Assembly: GCF_031143425.1 (NCBI RefSeq)
Contig: NC_090438.1
Location: 753,141,823-753,205,822 of the forward strand
Reading direction: 5' to 3'
Source of the DNA: Pleurodeles waltl
Taxonomy: Eukaryota > Chordata > Amphibia > Caudata > Salamandridae
DNA: 64,000 bases
Each line of letters opens with the position of its first letter. The stretch's first letter is position 1. Shown piece by piece: positions 1-10,440 of this stretch. The notes beneath the pieces are model-generated. The model saw only the letters and a list, made by a program, of their open reading frames with translations. It made no database searches and was not told the origin of the DNA. The translations under genes and the position numbers were made by a program.

Positions 1-429
1 TCAATGGCACCTATGATGTTGGGTATATGTCCCAGGGCATAGAAATCACCTTTCACTGTAGGCAAATCCTCCACCTGAGGGAAAACGATGTAGCTCCGCA
101 TGTGTTTCAGCAGGGCAGACAACACTCTGGACAACACGTTTGAAAACATAGGCTGGGACATCCCTGATGCTATGGCCACTGTTGTTTGAAATGACCCACT
201 TGCAAGGAAATGGAGCACTGATAGCACCTGCACTTGAGGGGGTATTCCTGTGGGATGGCGGATAGCTAACATCAGGTCTGGCTCCAGCTAGGTACACAGT
301 TCCTGGATTGTGGCACGGTCAAGCCTGTATGTGATGATCACATGTCTTTCCCCCATTGTCGACAGGTCCACCAGCGGTCTGTACACCGGAGGATGCCGCC
401 ATCTCCTCACATGTCCCAGCGGACGGTGC
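1..429 (-). pseudogene. HARBI1-like Harbinger transposase, main exon (truncated by window edge)
   Basis: On the minus strand this exon reads as the N-terminal half of a HARBI1-type DDE transposase: a basic arginine/proline-rich start, a helical segment around DRATIQEL, the block VLSVLHFLASGSFQ, and a block ending in GHIPNIIGAI just before the first catalytic Asp. The Asp codon is cut by position 1. A strong splice acceptor (pyrimidine tract plus CATAG) ends at 430-431 and the exon starts at 429. One in-frame stop, TAG at 288-290, interrupts it; the family usually has Gln or another residue there, so a C-to-T change is likely. Otherwise the frame is open. In active elements the protein excises and inserts DNA together with the Myb-like partner. 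This copy is probably dead. Confidence 0.8.
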
Positions 430-878
430 CTATGAAGGACAAAAGCGAGGACAGAGTCAACCAACTCAGAGGTACGTACCCACAGCTTACACAGAACACG
501 AATCCTAATCCGAAAAGTGGCCTGCATGTGTGTTGAGTCTAGGCCCAGGTATGTGTGACGTACTTAAAAATTATGCCATGTGGGTCCCTGAAATGGCGGC
601 TGCCTGACCTCTAAAGTGGGACAATGGGATGTGAGGTAACTGCCCTGGCGTTGTACACCGTCACGGTAGGCGGTCGAAGACCGCGGCGCAATGCTGCATT
701 GGTTAACATTGGACCCTATGGGTCCCAGGAGCCAATGACGATGTACGCCGGTGGTGACGGTACGCACCGCCGCGGACGTGACCGCCATTTTCTATCTGTT
801 CAATCACTCAATACCTTATCTTCGACAGGAGAGCACCTACACTGCAAGTGCTGCTGTGACCTCGGTCTGGAAGAGACA

Positions 879-3467
879 ATGGCTCGAGTGTCTGGGGAAA
901 GGGCCCCTGCCTTCACATCGGAGGAGTTGGAGAAACTTGTGGACGGGTCCTACCCCAGTACACGCTACTCTACGGTCCTCCAGACAAACAGGTAGGCACA
1001 CTGGGAGCATGCTGTATGGGCTATGCTTGTGTGGAGTGGGGTGGTTGTAAGATTGGAGGGGGAGATTGCGGCGTGCATGAAACGACGGTGAGTGCATGTG
1101 CCACATGGCAAGGGTAGGCATGGGGGCCAATAACTGTGACGGTGCAGTTGGTAATTAGTTTCTCTTCCCCCTGTACATTTCATGTAGGTCAGCGCCCACC
1201 AGAAAAAATATATTTGGCTCGCCATCGCCAAGGACGTCCAGACCCTGGGAGTCTACCACAGACGGAGCACCCACTGTCGGAAAAGATGGGAGGACATTCG
1301 CCGCTGGAGCAAGAAGATGGCTGAGGCTCAGCTGGGGATGGCCTCCCAACGTGGGAGGGGTGCCCGTTGCACCATGACCCCCCTGATGTTCAGGATCCTG
1401 GCGGTGGCGTACCCGGAGTTGGATGGGCGCTTGAGGGCATCACAGCAGCCACAAGGGGGTGAGTACACTCTCATCCTGCTGATTTTGCGTGCAGTGGAGG
1501 TGTCTGGGTGGGGGAGGTGGGCTGTGGGTTTCCCTAGGCCAGGGCGAGTTTAGTAGGCAAGGTCCCTCCGTAAGGCAGGCCATGTGCACCCCACCCCACC
1601 CTGTACACCTAGTCATGCCCCTGTGTCATCCATGAGTGCAGATGTCGTCCATAGCCTTGTAGGACATTTCCCAGGGATTGAACAGTGGAGCCCAAGAGCG
1701 CAGCATAGTGCAGGGGGCTTCTGTGTCTGTCGTGTCCGCCAACGGTAGCGGTAATGCTTGCACTGAACATGTCTTTCTTCTGTCCCCTGTCCCCCCCCCC
1801 TTTTTGTGGTCTGTCTGTTCTTGTGTGCATTAGCATCATCAGGCGGAGGAGCAGTGGCACCGGAGCACGAGGGAGCTGCATCCCACATGGCCCTGGAGGG
1901 CGAGACAACGGACTCGGAATTCACCAGTGGGATGGAGGGCGAGGACAGCTCCACGGCGGGGACAGGAGCTGACGCCAGCGACACGGAGTCGTCCTCTGAT
2001 GGGAGCTCCCTTGTGGTGGCAGCAACATCTGTGCCCCACGCATCTACAGGTACAGCCGCCAGCCCCCCTACCAGCACTGCCCTCCCAGCAGCCCCTCAGC
2101 CTTTGCCACGTGCCCGCTCACCCAGGAGGGTGGGCATCACCTTCGCCCCAGGCACCTCAGGCACTGCCCAAGTCACCCCTGCTGCCCTCAGTGAGGAGGC
2201 TATTGACCTCCTCAGGTCCCTCACTGTTGGGCAGTCTACCATTTTGAATGCCATCCAGGGTGTCGAAAGGCAGTTGCAACAAACAAATGCATTCCTGGAG
2301 GGCATTCATTCTGGTCAGGCGACCCTTCAGCAAGCTTTTCAGACTCTGACCTCAGCACTGACGGCAGCCATTGTCCTTGTCTCTAGCCTCCACCCTCCAA
2401 CTTCCTCCACCCAGACCCAATCCCCTGTACCCCAGCCTATCCCCAGCACACCTTCAGACCAGCATGCACACATGTCAACACACGATGGAAGCTCAGGCAA
2501 ACATAAGCACCGCACATCCCACAGGCACTCACACAAGCATCACACACATGCAGACACACCAACATCCACTGCCTCCACTGTGTCCCCCTCCTCCTCGTCT
2601 CCCTCCTCCTTCCCAGTCTCGTCTACACTCACACTTGCATGCACTACATATACAGCCACTACTGCCATCACCAGCACACCCACCACCACACCCCGCTCAC
2701 GTGCTGTAACCACCCCCACTACCATTCACACGTCCCCTGTGTCCTCTCCCAGTGTGTCTGTGACGCCACCTCCCAAGATACACAAAGGCAGGCACACACC
2801 CACCCAACAGCCATCCACCTAACGACAGCCTCCAGCACATGCACCTTCACCCAAAGTCACCAAACGAACACCTCCTACAACCACAACCTCTTCCTCCACA
2901 CCCAAAACCCCTCCAGCTACCCGTCCCAGTGTCTCCCAAAAACTTTTCCTTCCAAACCTTGACCTCTTTCCCACACCTCCCCCACCCCGTCCGTCTCCTA
3001 GGGCGCGACTCTCCAGGTCCCAACCTAGCACCTTAGCCACAACATTTCCGAGACCAGTGGTGCCTGTAGTCACCGGAATCTGGAGTGCACCGGCCACCAG
3101 GGCAGCCACTGTGGCACAGAGCCACAGCACAGACAGTCCCCCACCTGTCAAGCATCAAAAGTTGGCCAGTGCCCTGCGGGAGAGGGGGAAGACTCCTGCC
3201 ACCAAAGTCGCTCCCAGGGGTCCCGGTGGGAGTGTGGAGTCAGCAGCGACACCTTCCAAGGTGGGGAAGGGCCACAAGAAACCTGGCAAGTCTGGGAAGA
3301 GCAGCACGCGGAGGAGACCACCATCATCCCTGCTGCCCAGGAGGCCACCGCCATCATCCCCGCTGCCCAAGAGGCCACCGCCATCATCCCCGCTGCCCAG
3401 GAGGCCACCGCCAGCACCTGCCCTGCTGCCCAGGAGGCCACCGCCAGCACAAGCCTCGCTGGGCTAG
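879..3467 (+). pseudogene. Harbinger Myb/SANT-like DNA-binding protein gene, three exons, decayed
   Basis: Exon 1 is 879-991 (ATG at 879, motif FTSEELEKLVDG), exon 2 is 1188-1458 (KYIWLAIAKDVQTLG, then HCRKRWEDIRRWSKKM), and exon 3 starts at 1834. All junctions are GT/AG and the phases agree if one base is missing in exon 1. Near 943-947 a single-base deletion throws the end of exon 1 out of frame, because the GVLPQYTLLYGPPDKQ-like tail is readable only in another frame. Exon 3 encodes an acidic Ser/Thr/Pro-rich tail with a helical stretch (EEAIDLLRSLTVGQSTILNA). It is interrupted by TAA at 2820-2822, then stays open in the same frame to TAG at 3465-3467. The family resembles NAIF1/TSNARE1-type Myb_DNA-bind_5 proteins, which in Harbinger elements help the transposase reach the nucleus and bind DNA ends. 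Confidence 0.7.
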
Positions 3468-3830
3468 AGAGGACCACCAGCACAAGCCCCGCTGGGCTAG
3501 AGAGGACCGCCAGCACAAGCCCCGCTGGGCTAGAGAGGACCGCCAGCACAAGCCCCGATGGGACAGAGAGGACCGCCAGCACAAGCCCCGCTGGGACAGA
3601 GAGGACCACCAGCACAAGCCCCGCTGGGATATAGAGAACCGCCAGCAGCTGAGTCACTACAAAGGAGCCCGCCGCCTCAAGCACCGCTGAACAGGGCACC
3701 GCCGCTACAAGCACCGCTGAACAGGGCACCGCCGCTACAAGCAACGCAGAACAGGGCACCGCCGCCTCAAGCACCGCTGAACAGGGCACCGCCGCTACAA
3801 GCACCTCAGAACCGCTGGCCCATGAGCGGC
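3331..3830 (+). repeat. In-frame-length minisatellite at the 3' end of the Myb-like gene
   Basis: Three adjoining arrays have periods divisible by three. A 30/33-bp unit (GCTGCCCAGGAGGCCACCGC) starts at 3331, 3361, 3391 and 3423. A 33-bp unit (CGCTGGGCTAGAGAGGACC) lies at about 3458-3640 with starts at 3491, 3524, 3557, 3590 and 3623. A 30-bp unit (GAACAGGGCACCGCCGCTAC) has starts at 3681, 3711, 3741, 3771 and 3801. The shared core CACCGCC(A/T) suggests all three derive from one ancestral proline/alanine-coding repeat. In the main frame the coding part ends at 3467. Confidence 0.85.
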
Positions 3831-3860
3831 AAGGGGACTGACGCTACTGAGTCCGTCACA

Positions 3861-3990
3861 AGCAGGATGAAGCACTCTGGGCACAGAGCCCCCTCCAGAA
3901 CCAGTGAAGAGATACATCCACTACCTCTGTCCTTAGCAGGATGAAGCACTCTAGGCACCATGCCCCCTCCAGAACCATTAGAGACAGTCA
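3861..3990 (+). repeat. Two-copy 75-bp direct repeat
   Basis: AGCAGGATGAAGCACTC begins at 3861 and again about 75 bp later at 3936, with CCCCCTCCAGAACCA following in both. It sits between the minisatellite and the 64-bp array in the 3' non-coding part of the Harbinger element. Confidence 0.7.
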
Positions 3991-3993
3991 TCC

Positions 3994-4280
3994 ACTTGAG
4001 AGACTGTGGCTTTGTACTCCCCAGGATGGAACAGTGGGAAACCCACCCACTGTATAGACTTGAGAGACTGTGGCTTTGCACTCCCCAGGATTGAACAGTG
4101 GGCAAACCACCCACTGGATAGACTTGAGAGACTGTGGCTTTGCACTCCCCAGGATTGAACAGTGGGCAAACCACCCACTGTATAGACTTGAGAGACTGTG
4201 GCTTTGCACTCCACTGGATTGAACAGTGGGCAAACCACCCACTGTATAGACTTGAGAGACTGTGGCTTTGCACTCCCCAG
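3994..4280 (+). repeat. 64-bp tandem repeat, about 4.5 copies
   Basis: The unit ACTTGAGAGACTGTGGCTTT followed by GCACTCCCCAGGATTGAACA recurs at 3994, 4058, 4122, 4186 and 4250, an exact 64-bp period with few mismatches. It lies in the 3' non-coding part of the Harbinger element and inside the proposed transposase intron. Confidence 0.9.
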
Positions 4281-4520
4281 CTTGGTCTATATTTTGTTTA
4301 TGGTGTATATATATATATTTTTGCATACTTGATTTTAATATATTACAATGGTTACACTCATTTCCTTTTGTCTTTGCATTCTTCCGGGGGTGGGTTTGGG
4401 GGGTGTAACTATAATGTATAAATATGTATTAGTGTGTGTGTTGTGGTGGGTGGGGGTGTTGCGTGTGTGTGTCCCTGTTTTTTCCCTCCCCCTCCCCTGT
4501 GTCGTAGGTGCAGTACTCAC

Positions 4521-4603
4521 CGTTGTCTTCGCCGCTGGCGTTCGTGCTCCTGGTAGAGGAGCAAGAAGATGAGGGCTGGGAGGATGTGCAGCTCAAGTTC
4601 CAT
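4521..4603 (-). CDS. Putative first coding exon of the Harbinger transposase
   Basis: Minus-strand ATG at 4603 opens 27 codons plus two bases, beginning MELELHILPALIFLLLYQEH and ending in an Arg/Gln-rich run. It then meets a consensus donor (CG|GTGAGT, GT at 4520-4519). The main transposase exon starts with one base of a split codon at 429, so two plus one bases join in phase to an Arg codon. The join places a basic stretch directly ahead of the HARBI1 helices, as expected for this family. The implied intron (4520-430) is about 4.1 kb and contains the entire Myb-like gene in antisense. The reading and phase match are seen directly; actual splicing is inferred. The alternative is that translation starts at an ATG at 527 in unspliced RNA. 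Confidence 0.5.
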
Positions 4604-4895
4604 GGTGTCCGGATTCCTCGTGGGGTGTGTAGAGGGGAGCGTTTTCCCTTCGAAGTCCTGTTTCGGCCGTGTTTTTGTCCGCAGTGAATCTGTCCCAGAA
4701 AAGGTGGCAGATTGGTAGGTTGTGATACTGTGGGCGGTACTTTGTCTTCCGCCTGTCTGTGGCGGTCGGAGTGTTAAAGTGGTTGTCTTTGTTGGCAGTT
4801 TCATCCACAGTCGTAATTCCAGTTTTTTTACCGCCGGCCAGTTGGTGGTCTTACCGCCGCTTTAACACCATCCGCCAGGGTTGTAATGACCACCA

Positions 4896-6300
4896 TAGTA
4901 TCTGAGGCTGAGAGGGGTTCAGGTTTCTATTTGCAATATTTATGGTTCCAAAGGAGGACAGACGGTTAAGACCTAGCTTCGACCTGAGGATTCTCCACAC
5001 CTTCCTAAGGTAGAACATGTTCAAAATGCTGATGCTGGCCCAGGTTCTGTCATCCTTCGATCCCTTAGATTGGATGTGTCCGTGCTCTTGCAAGAGAGAT
5101 ACTTTCATGTGTTAATCTTGCAATCCCAAACTTGATGGTAAGGTCACAGTATTACCAGTTCACCATCCTACCTTTCAGCTTTACCTCAGGCCCCCCAGTG
5201 TTCATGAAGGTGATGGTGGTTGCAGCCCATCTACGCAGGTTGGGAAAACATGTATTCCTGTACCTTGATGACTGGCTCCTGCAAGTGTTGCCTGCGCTGC
5301 TGATCTCCGACCACGTGCAGGGAACAGTTTCTTTGATGTCCACCCTAACACTAGGCTTCTCAATCAATGAATGAGAGTCTTATTAGTCAGCACATGCAGC
5401 ACATTCTCTTTATCAAGGCCATCCTGGACAAGGTGGTGCAGATGGCATTCCCACTCCTGCAGTGAGTCTGGGACACTCAGGCGATGAGCCAGTGTTTAAA
5501 GCAAGAGCTCTGGTTCTGTTTCGGGTGCTAGAGCCTCATGCTCATTAGCACATGCAATCTCTGCAGGAATACTTCCAAATGCAATGGCCCAGCACTGGCC
5601 TGTTGGAAAACATCTGTGTCTCTGAAAAGACAGCCTGAGACCTTCAGTTCAAATTGCAGATGGCAACCTTAGCTGTGGCAAACTGTTTTTCTTGTCCGTT
5701 TTGAGAGCTTGCAGTGGTGACAGATGTGTTGTTTAAGGGCTGTGGATATGACCAGGATAAAATTAGAGGCCTCTGGTCTCTTATGGGATAGCCACACCAC
5801 ATCAATCTTTCCAAATTACATGCTGTTCGCTAGCCCTTAAGGCTATTGTGCTTTTCATCAAGGGCAGTTCAGTCCAGGTCCTGACAGGCAACAGGACCAC
5901 TATGTGAACTGCAACAAACAATTCAGTGTGAAGTTGCATGAGATCTGCCTGGACATTTTTAATCTGTGAAGGTAACTGGTACCTCAGGGTTTCCTTGATG
6001 GTCAGCTACCTGGTTGTTCGTTCAACATCAATACTGACAAACTCAGCAAGATCTCAAGTGGTGCAAGTTATTTTTGTCATGTGGCTGACACCCATGAGGA
6101 ACCCAACAAAACTTAACAAGTGGTTCATGTGAAACTTAGCAAGTGGTTCACAGATATCTTTTGTTATTTAAAATACTGTCAGATCGCAGAAAAGACTCTG
6201 AATCAACATCAAACTACCTTCGGCTCACACTGCAAGAGGCTATAAACTAGCCTATACTAGATAATAGAAGCACTTGCACACACCCATCTCTGAGGCTCGA
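4896..6300 (+). mobile_element. DIRS-type pol fragment (reverse transcriptase, RNase H), decayed
   Basis: Translation across frames gives DIRS reverse transcriptase blocks in order: a degenerate KEDRRLRPSFDLRIL near 4950, FQLYLRPPSVHEGDG/FTSGPPVFMKVMVVAAHL near 5190, and the catalytic block LYLDDWLL at about 5258-5281. RNase H-like pieces follow at about 5730-6140 (QVLTGNRTTM, then MRSAWTFLICEGNW). YLDDWLL is characteristic of DIRS rather than LINE or Gypsy RTs. Several stops and frameshifts make it non-functional. The N-terminal part of the RT is missing at the Harbinger boundary. The recombinase end is not recognisable. 6301-6559 shows nothing I can assign. Confidence 0.65.
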
Positions 6301-6559
6301 AACTCAACCAAAGAGTTATGCCATATCTACAAAGAGACAGTGACTCTCAATCAGCGGTCAAGCTTCTAGGTGTCTTGTATTGATGTCTGTGACAACTCTT
6401 TATTATATTTCAGAAATAACATTGCAGCTGTAGGAGATGGTATCACCACCACTGCCCTGCATATTAGGGAAACCCCTCCTTGAGCCTTGAGCACCTCCCT
6501 GTACTTCCTATTTTCAGAATGTATTCAAGCTACTAAAAGGCAATTTAGGAAAACTGCGT

Positions 6560-7215
6560 TCTTTTAAGAAGAAAACGTCCCATTCTTCTGACATACTCAG
6601 TGCCAAATTTGTCAACCATGATTTTCTGCACTGCTGCCCCTCATCACCAGGCTAATCAATTTTCCTCACCTGTGGTCTATCCCTCAATCTCAGGCACACA
6701 CTAATCATGACCACCCTTAAATCTTCAGCAGTACCTGACAATCCTGCCAACTAGAAATGTCTCTGATGTGTTGCCAAGGTGGTGGAAAACAACTTTCCAG
6801 CCAACTCTTCTCTGACCTGCTAGTGTTTTGCCTCCTAAGCAACTTTTAGTCAGGGTTGAGATCCCAAAGGAGAGCACATTCTATAATAGTAAACATATGG
6901 GAAGTTATTTATCTTAAGGAAATCCCTGTATCTTGATTCTCCTTGACCTCTCTAAAACCCTCAGTACCATTTAAACCTGAGTACTTGTCAACTTTCTGGG
7001 ACATTCAGCAAGCCTCAGTGAATTGGATTTGGATTACATGATCCCTCTTGAAAAAAGCCTCAACTTCTATGATATAGATTACCTTAAGGTGCGAGTGACA
7101 CTCAATTCCAGCTCAAGCTAGATGACAGATCCAACAACATAGCAAGGTGCATTACAACACTTCTCACAAGTCCTCTGATTGAATGCAGAAAAAATGTATT
7201 TTCTTGAATGGTGAT
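6560..7215 (+). mobile_element. L2/CR1-like LINE reverse transcriptase fragment, 5' part
   Basis: In broken frames the sequence reads like the middle of an L2/CR1-type RT: a VLPRWWKTTFQPTLL stretch like the LINE segment around KVIEKTVNKQL, then ILILLDLSKTLSTI at about 6935-6980, matching the ALILLDLSAAFDTV block of the better preserved LINE at 53065-56121. The match continues on the other side of the 7216-9959 insertion. It is old and heavily mutated. Confidence 0.55.
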
Positions 7216-9959
7216 TGTAGGAAAGTACCCTGTTTTTGCCATGGTTACTCCCACTTTTTGCCTGCTGTCAGTGTGTTTTGACTGTGTTCACTGAGATCCT
7301 GCTAATCGGGACCCCAGTGACTGTGTTCTCTACCTCTAAATTTTGGTTGCTTCGGACTTTGCACACCTCATAAAATTGGCATACTGGTGCCCCCATCTAA
7401 GTTCCTAGTATATGGTACTTAGGTACCCAGTGCATTGGGGCAGCAGGGGACCCCATTCAAAATGTGACTGCAGCCTACCATTGAAGCCTGTGTGAAAAGG
7501 TGATGGCACCCTTTGACTACTGGTCACTGCACCAAGTCATTGTAGGTCACCCCTAGGGTAGTCCCTCCTAGCCCAGAGGGCAGGGTGCAGGTACCTGTGT
7601 GTGAGGGCACCCCTGCATGAGCAGAGGTGCCCCTACAAACTCCAGCTCAATTGCACTGGACCTCTTAAGTGCAGGGAAGCCATTTTATCCGTGTACTGGA
7701 CACATATCCAGTGTCCAGCTACAGAACAGTAACTCTGAACCTTGGTATCAAACATGTTGAAGTCATACCCAATACTGTTGCGTGATTCCATACAATCTGG
7801 GTGCTTCTTAGAGGACCCCAGCTTTGCTCCTTCTAGTCTTCTGGGGTTTTCCGGGCAGCCTGTGCTGCTGCCACCCCTCATATAGGTTTCTGCCCTCCTG
7901 CTGCTTGCCCAGCTCAGCCAGAGGAAGGCAAAACAAAGGGTTTCCTCTGGGAGAGGTGGGTAACACCTTCTCCCTTGGAAATAGGTGTTACATGGCTTGA
8001 GAGGGGTAGCCTCCCCAAGCCACCGGTATGCTTTGAAGGGCACATTTGATGTCCTTCTTGCATAAACCGGTTTGCACCAGTCCAAGGACTTCCTGGTCTC
8101 TTCTCTGGTGCAAAACTGAACAATGGAAAGGGGAGTGACCACTCCCCTGTCCATCACCACCCCAGGGGTGGTGCCTAGAGCTTCTCCAGGTGGCCAATTG
8201 ATTCTGCCATGGTGAGCAGTGGCCCCTTGGAGCATTTGAGTGGCCAGGTCAGGCAGGTGATGTCACAGCCCCCTCCTGATAGGTGGTCACCCTGCTAGGT
8301 GACCAACCGCCCTTCCTGGGCTATTTAGGGTCTCCCTCTAAGATTCGATGTGCAAGATTCCAGCAGGACCCCTCTGCATCGTTTACTTCATGTTCTGGCC
8401 ACTAGGAATGCAACTGGACCATCCAGGAATCAACAATCTGCAACTTCATCGAGGACTCTGCTCTGCAACATTGTTTCCCCGGCTCCTTCCAGCAACTGCA
8501 AAATTTCCACTGCTGCGCATCCTCTGAGGGCGACAAGTCTTCAGCCTGCACAAGAAGTAAGAAGGACCCTCCCTTGGGGTGAAGGAGTCGCTCCCCTGTA
8601 TCCGCAGGCACCAACTGCTACGATGACCGGCTGTGTTGATCTTCTCTCCTCAAGAGCTGCATGGATCCTGCATCACAGGTGGTGGTTTGGAGTGGTACCC
8701 TTGGTCCTCTCTACCAGCTGACCAACTTGGGAGATGGTAAGTCCTGCCTCTCCTTGACAGTACCCCTGTGACTGCGACTCTTGCAGCTACCAAGGCTTGT
8801 TTGTTCCTCCTCCAAGGGATCTTCAGGCAGCTTGTAGCCCCCGGCATTCAGGACTGCCTCCTGGAAAGCACAGACTCCTGCCTGCTGCTCCAGAGACTCC
8901 TCTTCAGATGTGCTGAGTGGGCTTCACCGCGACTCCTGTGCCTGCTGCCAGTGGGTTGCCTGTGGGGGCTGCCTCCTCTTCTTGTGACTTTCCCAGCTGC
9001 TGAGGGTCACCCTGGACTCCCTTCTTGGATTGATTCCCCTGGACCTTGCTGGTTGTCTTTAGCCTTGCAAAACCTTCTTCTCCGACTCTTGCATTTGCCA
9101 AGACTTGTTGGGGGTTTTCTAGCACCATTGACCGACTGCATCATGGCCGCCTACGTGGGACACCACTTGAATCACTTCCTCTTCTTCTCATGTGCTGCAC
9201 TGCTGACTTTCGTCTTCCACCGTCGACCTGGTCCTGCATCCACAGAAGGGTGGGTAATGGCTCCTGCCACAATTGGACACTCTAACTCGAACTGGACTAG
9301 GTACCTTTCCTTTGTCGGTCCTCTTCTGTCAGGATCCACCTTTGTGTTCTTCCAGTCTTGGTTGGGTCTTGCACAATCCTCTTCTAAAGTCCTCCTGTTG
9401 ATTTTGGGGAAAACCAGGTACTTACCTCTGCTCTCCTGGTCACTGGGGGTAACTCTGGTACACACCTCTTGGAGTTCCTAGTTCCTCCAGCTCCCCACTA
9501 CTGAGTCTGCTCCCTTCAGTGGGGGGCTGCCTTTCACATTCCACTTTTTTAGTATATGGTTTGGCACTGGGGCCGTCACTGTTTGCTATTGCTTTTACCA
9601 GTGCCTATTGCTTTCTCTGTTATTCACTGACTGCTAATGTGTATATAATAGTGTGTTTACTTACCTCCAGTTAGTGTATTGCCTATATATTATTTTAGCA
9701 TTTGTGTTACTATACTAAAGTACCTTTATTTTTGTAACACTGTGTGGTTCTTTCATGTGTGTAAGTGCTGTGTGACTGTAGTGGTATTGCATAAGCTTTG
9801 CATGTCGCCTAGATAAGTCTTGGCTGCTCATCCACAGCTACCTCTAGAGAGGCCTGGCTTCCTAGACACTGCCTACCCTTCACTAACAGGGGATACCTGG
9901 GCCTGGTATAAGGTGATAACACCATAGGTGCTCACCACACATCAGGCCAGCTTCCTACA
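7216..9959. mobile_element. 2.74-kb TG...CA interspersed repeat inserted in a LINE
   Basis: The block begins TGTAGGAAAGTACC at 7216 and ends CAGCTTCCTACA at 9959, so it has short inverted termini and TG...CA ends like an LTR. It breaks an L2-like RT: LINE homology stops at 7215 and resumes at 9960. Inside are CT-rich tracts and chance ORFs (for example a 237-codon one at 8768-9481) with no recognisable domain. Near the right end an AT-rich stretch (9600-9720) precedes the terminal 240 bp. It could be a solo LTR, a large non-coding LTR derivative or another non-autonomous element. Flanking bases GTGAT and GTTAA do not form a clear target duplication. Confidence 0.55.
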
Positions 9960-10440
9960 GTTAATAAATGGAGATCCTTCTCTTGCATATGGCCAATGTC
10001 TACTATATGCTTTCTTCCTAGCTTGAGTCCTTTGGCTCCTCGTCTAACCAGTGGCTAAAGCTGGTGTTATATTCGACAGCAAGCTTTTCTTCCTACCTTA
10101 AATAAGTGCTGTTTCCAAATTAGCTTTCTGTCTTTTATGTCTCTTTAACAGGTATCCTTCCACTTCTTCGTTTCTCTCAGAAGATCACCATAATCCTGGC
10201 CATTGTGATTTCCCACATTGAATGTTGTAATAGCCTACACATTAGCCACCCCATCAAATTAATTTCCTACCTCAAAGGGGACCTTCAGATCCCTCTATCT
10301 GGTTATGTTCTTTTAGTGTAGCTCACCAAACTTCATGGCCAATTTGTTTGCCCCCTATCTTCCACACAGACGACTAAGATCCATGAACCAGAAAATGTTG
10401 TTGAGCCAGCTGTCGCACTTTAAGAAATTTTGTGGAAAGA
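9960..10440 (+). mobile_element. L2/CR1-like LINE RT fragment, 3' part of the split copy
   Basis: This continues the LINE interrupted at 7215. Frames contain AGVIFDSKLFFLP (near 10050), like the LGFILDPLL block that follows the RT palm in L2-type elements, then SHIECCNSLHIS (near 10210-10250), corresponding to the SRLDYGNTLYAG block at about 55670-55710. No tail is visible, and the homology fades after about 10440. Confidence 0.5.

Larger units (their letters stand above)
1..4895. mobile_element. Autonomous PIF/Harbinger transposon, left end outside window
   Basis: Two genes typical of Harbinger elements are present: a HARBI1-like transposase on the minus strand (exons 4603-4521 and 429-1) and a Myb/SANT-like DNA-binding protein on the plus strand (879-3467). 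The right end at 4895, read inward on the minus strand, has a GGTCATTACAACC-like terminus followed by CTGGCGG. The non-autonomous elements at 56234-56801 and 60485-60675 have similar ends, so they probably belong to the same family. Beyond 4895 the sequence enters the middle of a DIRS reverse transcriptase, which suggests insertion into a DIRS copy. The left terminal repeat lies outside the window, so no target duplication can be checked. Confidence 0.75.

Noticed and set aside
3148..3804. Minus-strand 218-codon Val/Ala/Leu-rich repeat protein
   Set aside because: It is antisense to the minisatellite, open only because the repeat lengths are multiples of three.
3994..4280. CRISPR-like array
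   Set aside because: The 64-bp units are uniform with no unique spacers, and the context is a eukaryotic transposon.
8768..9481. 237-codon ORF
   Set aside because: It lies inside a non-coding TG...CA repeat; composition follows CT-rich sequence and no family is recognisable.
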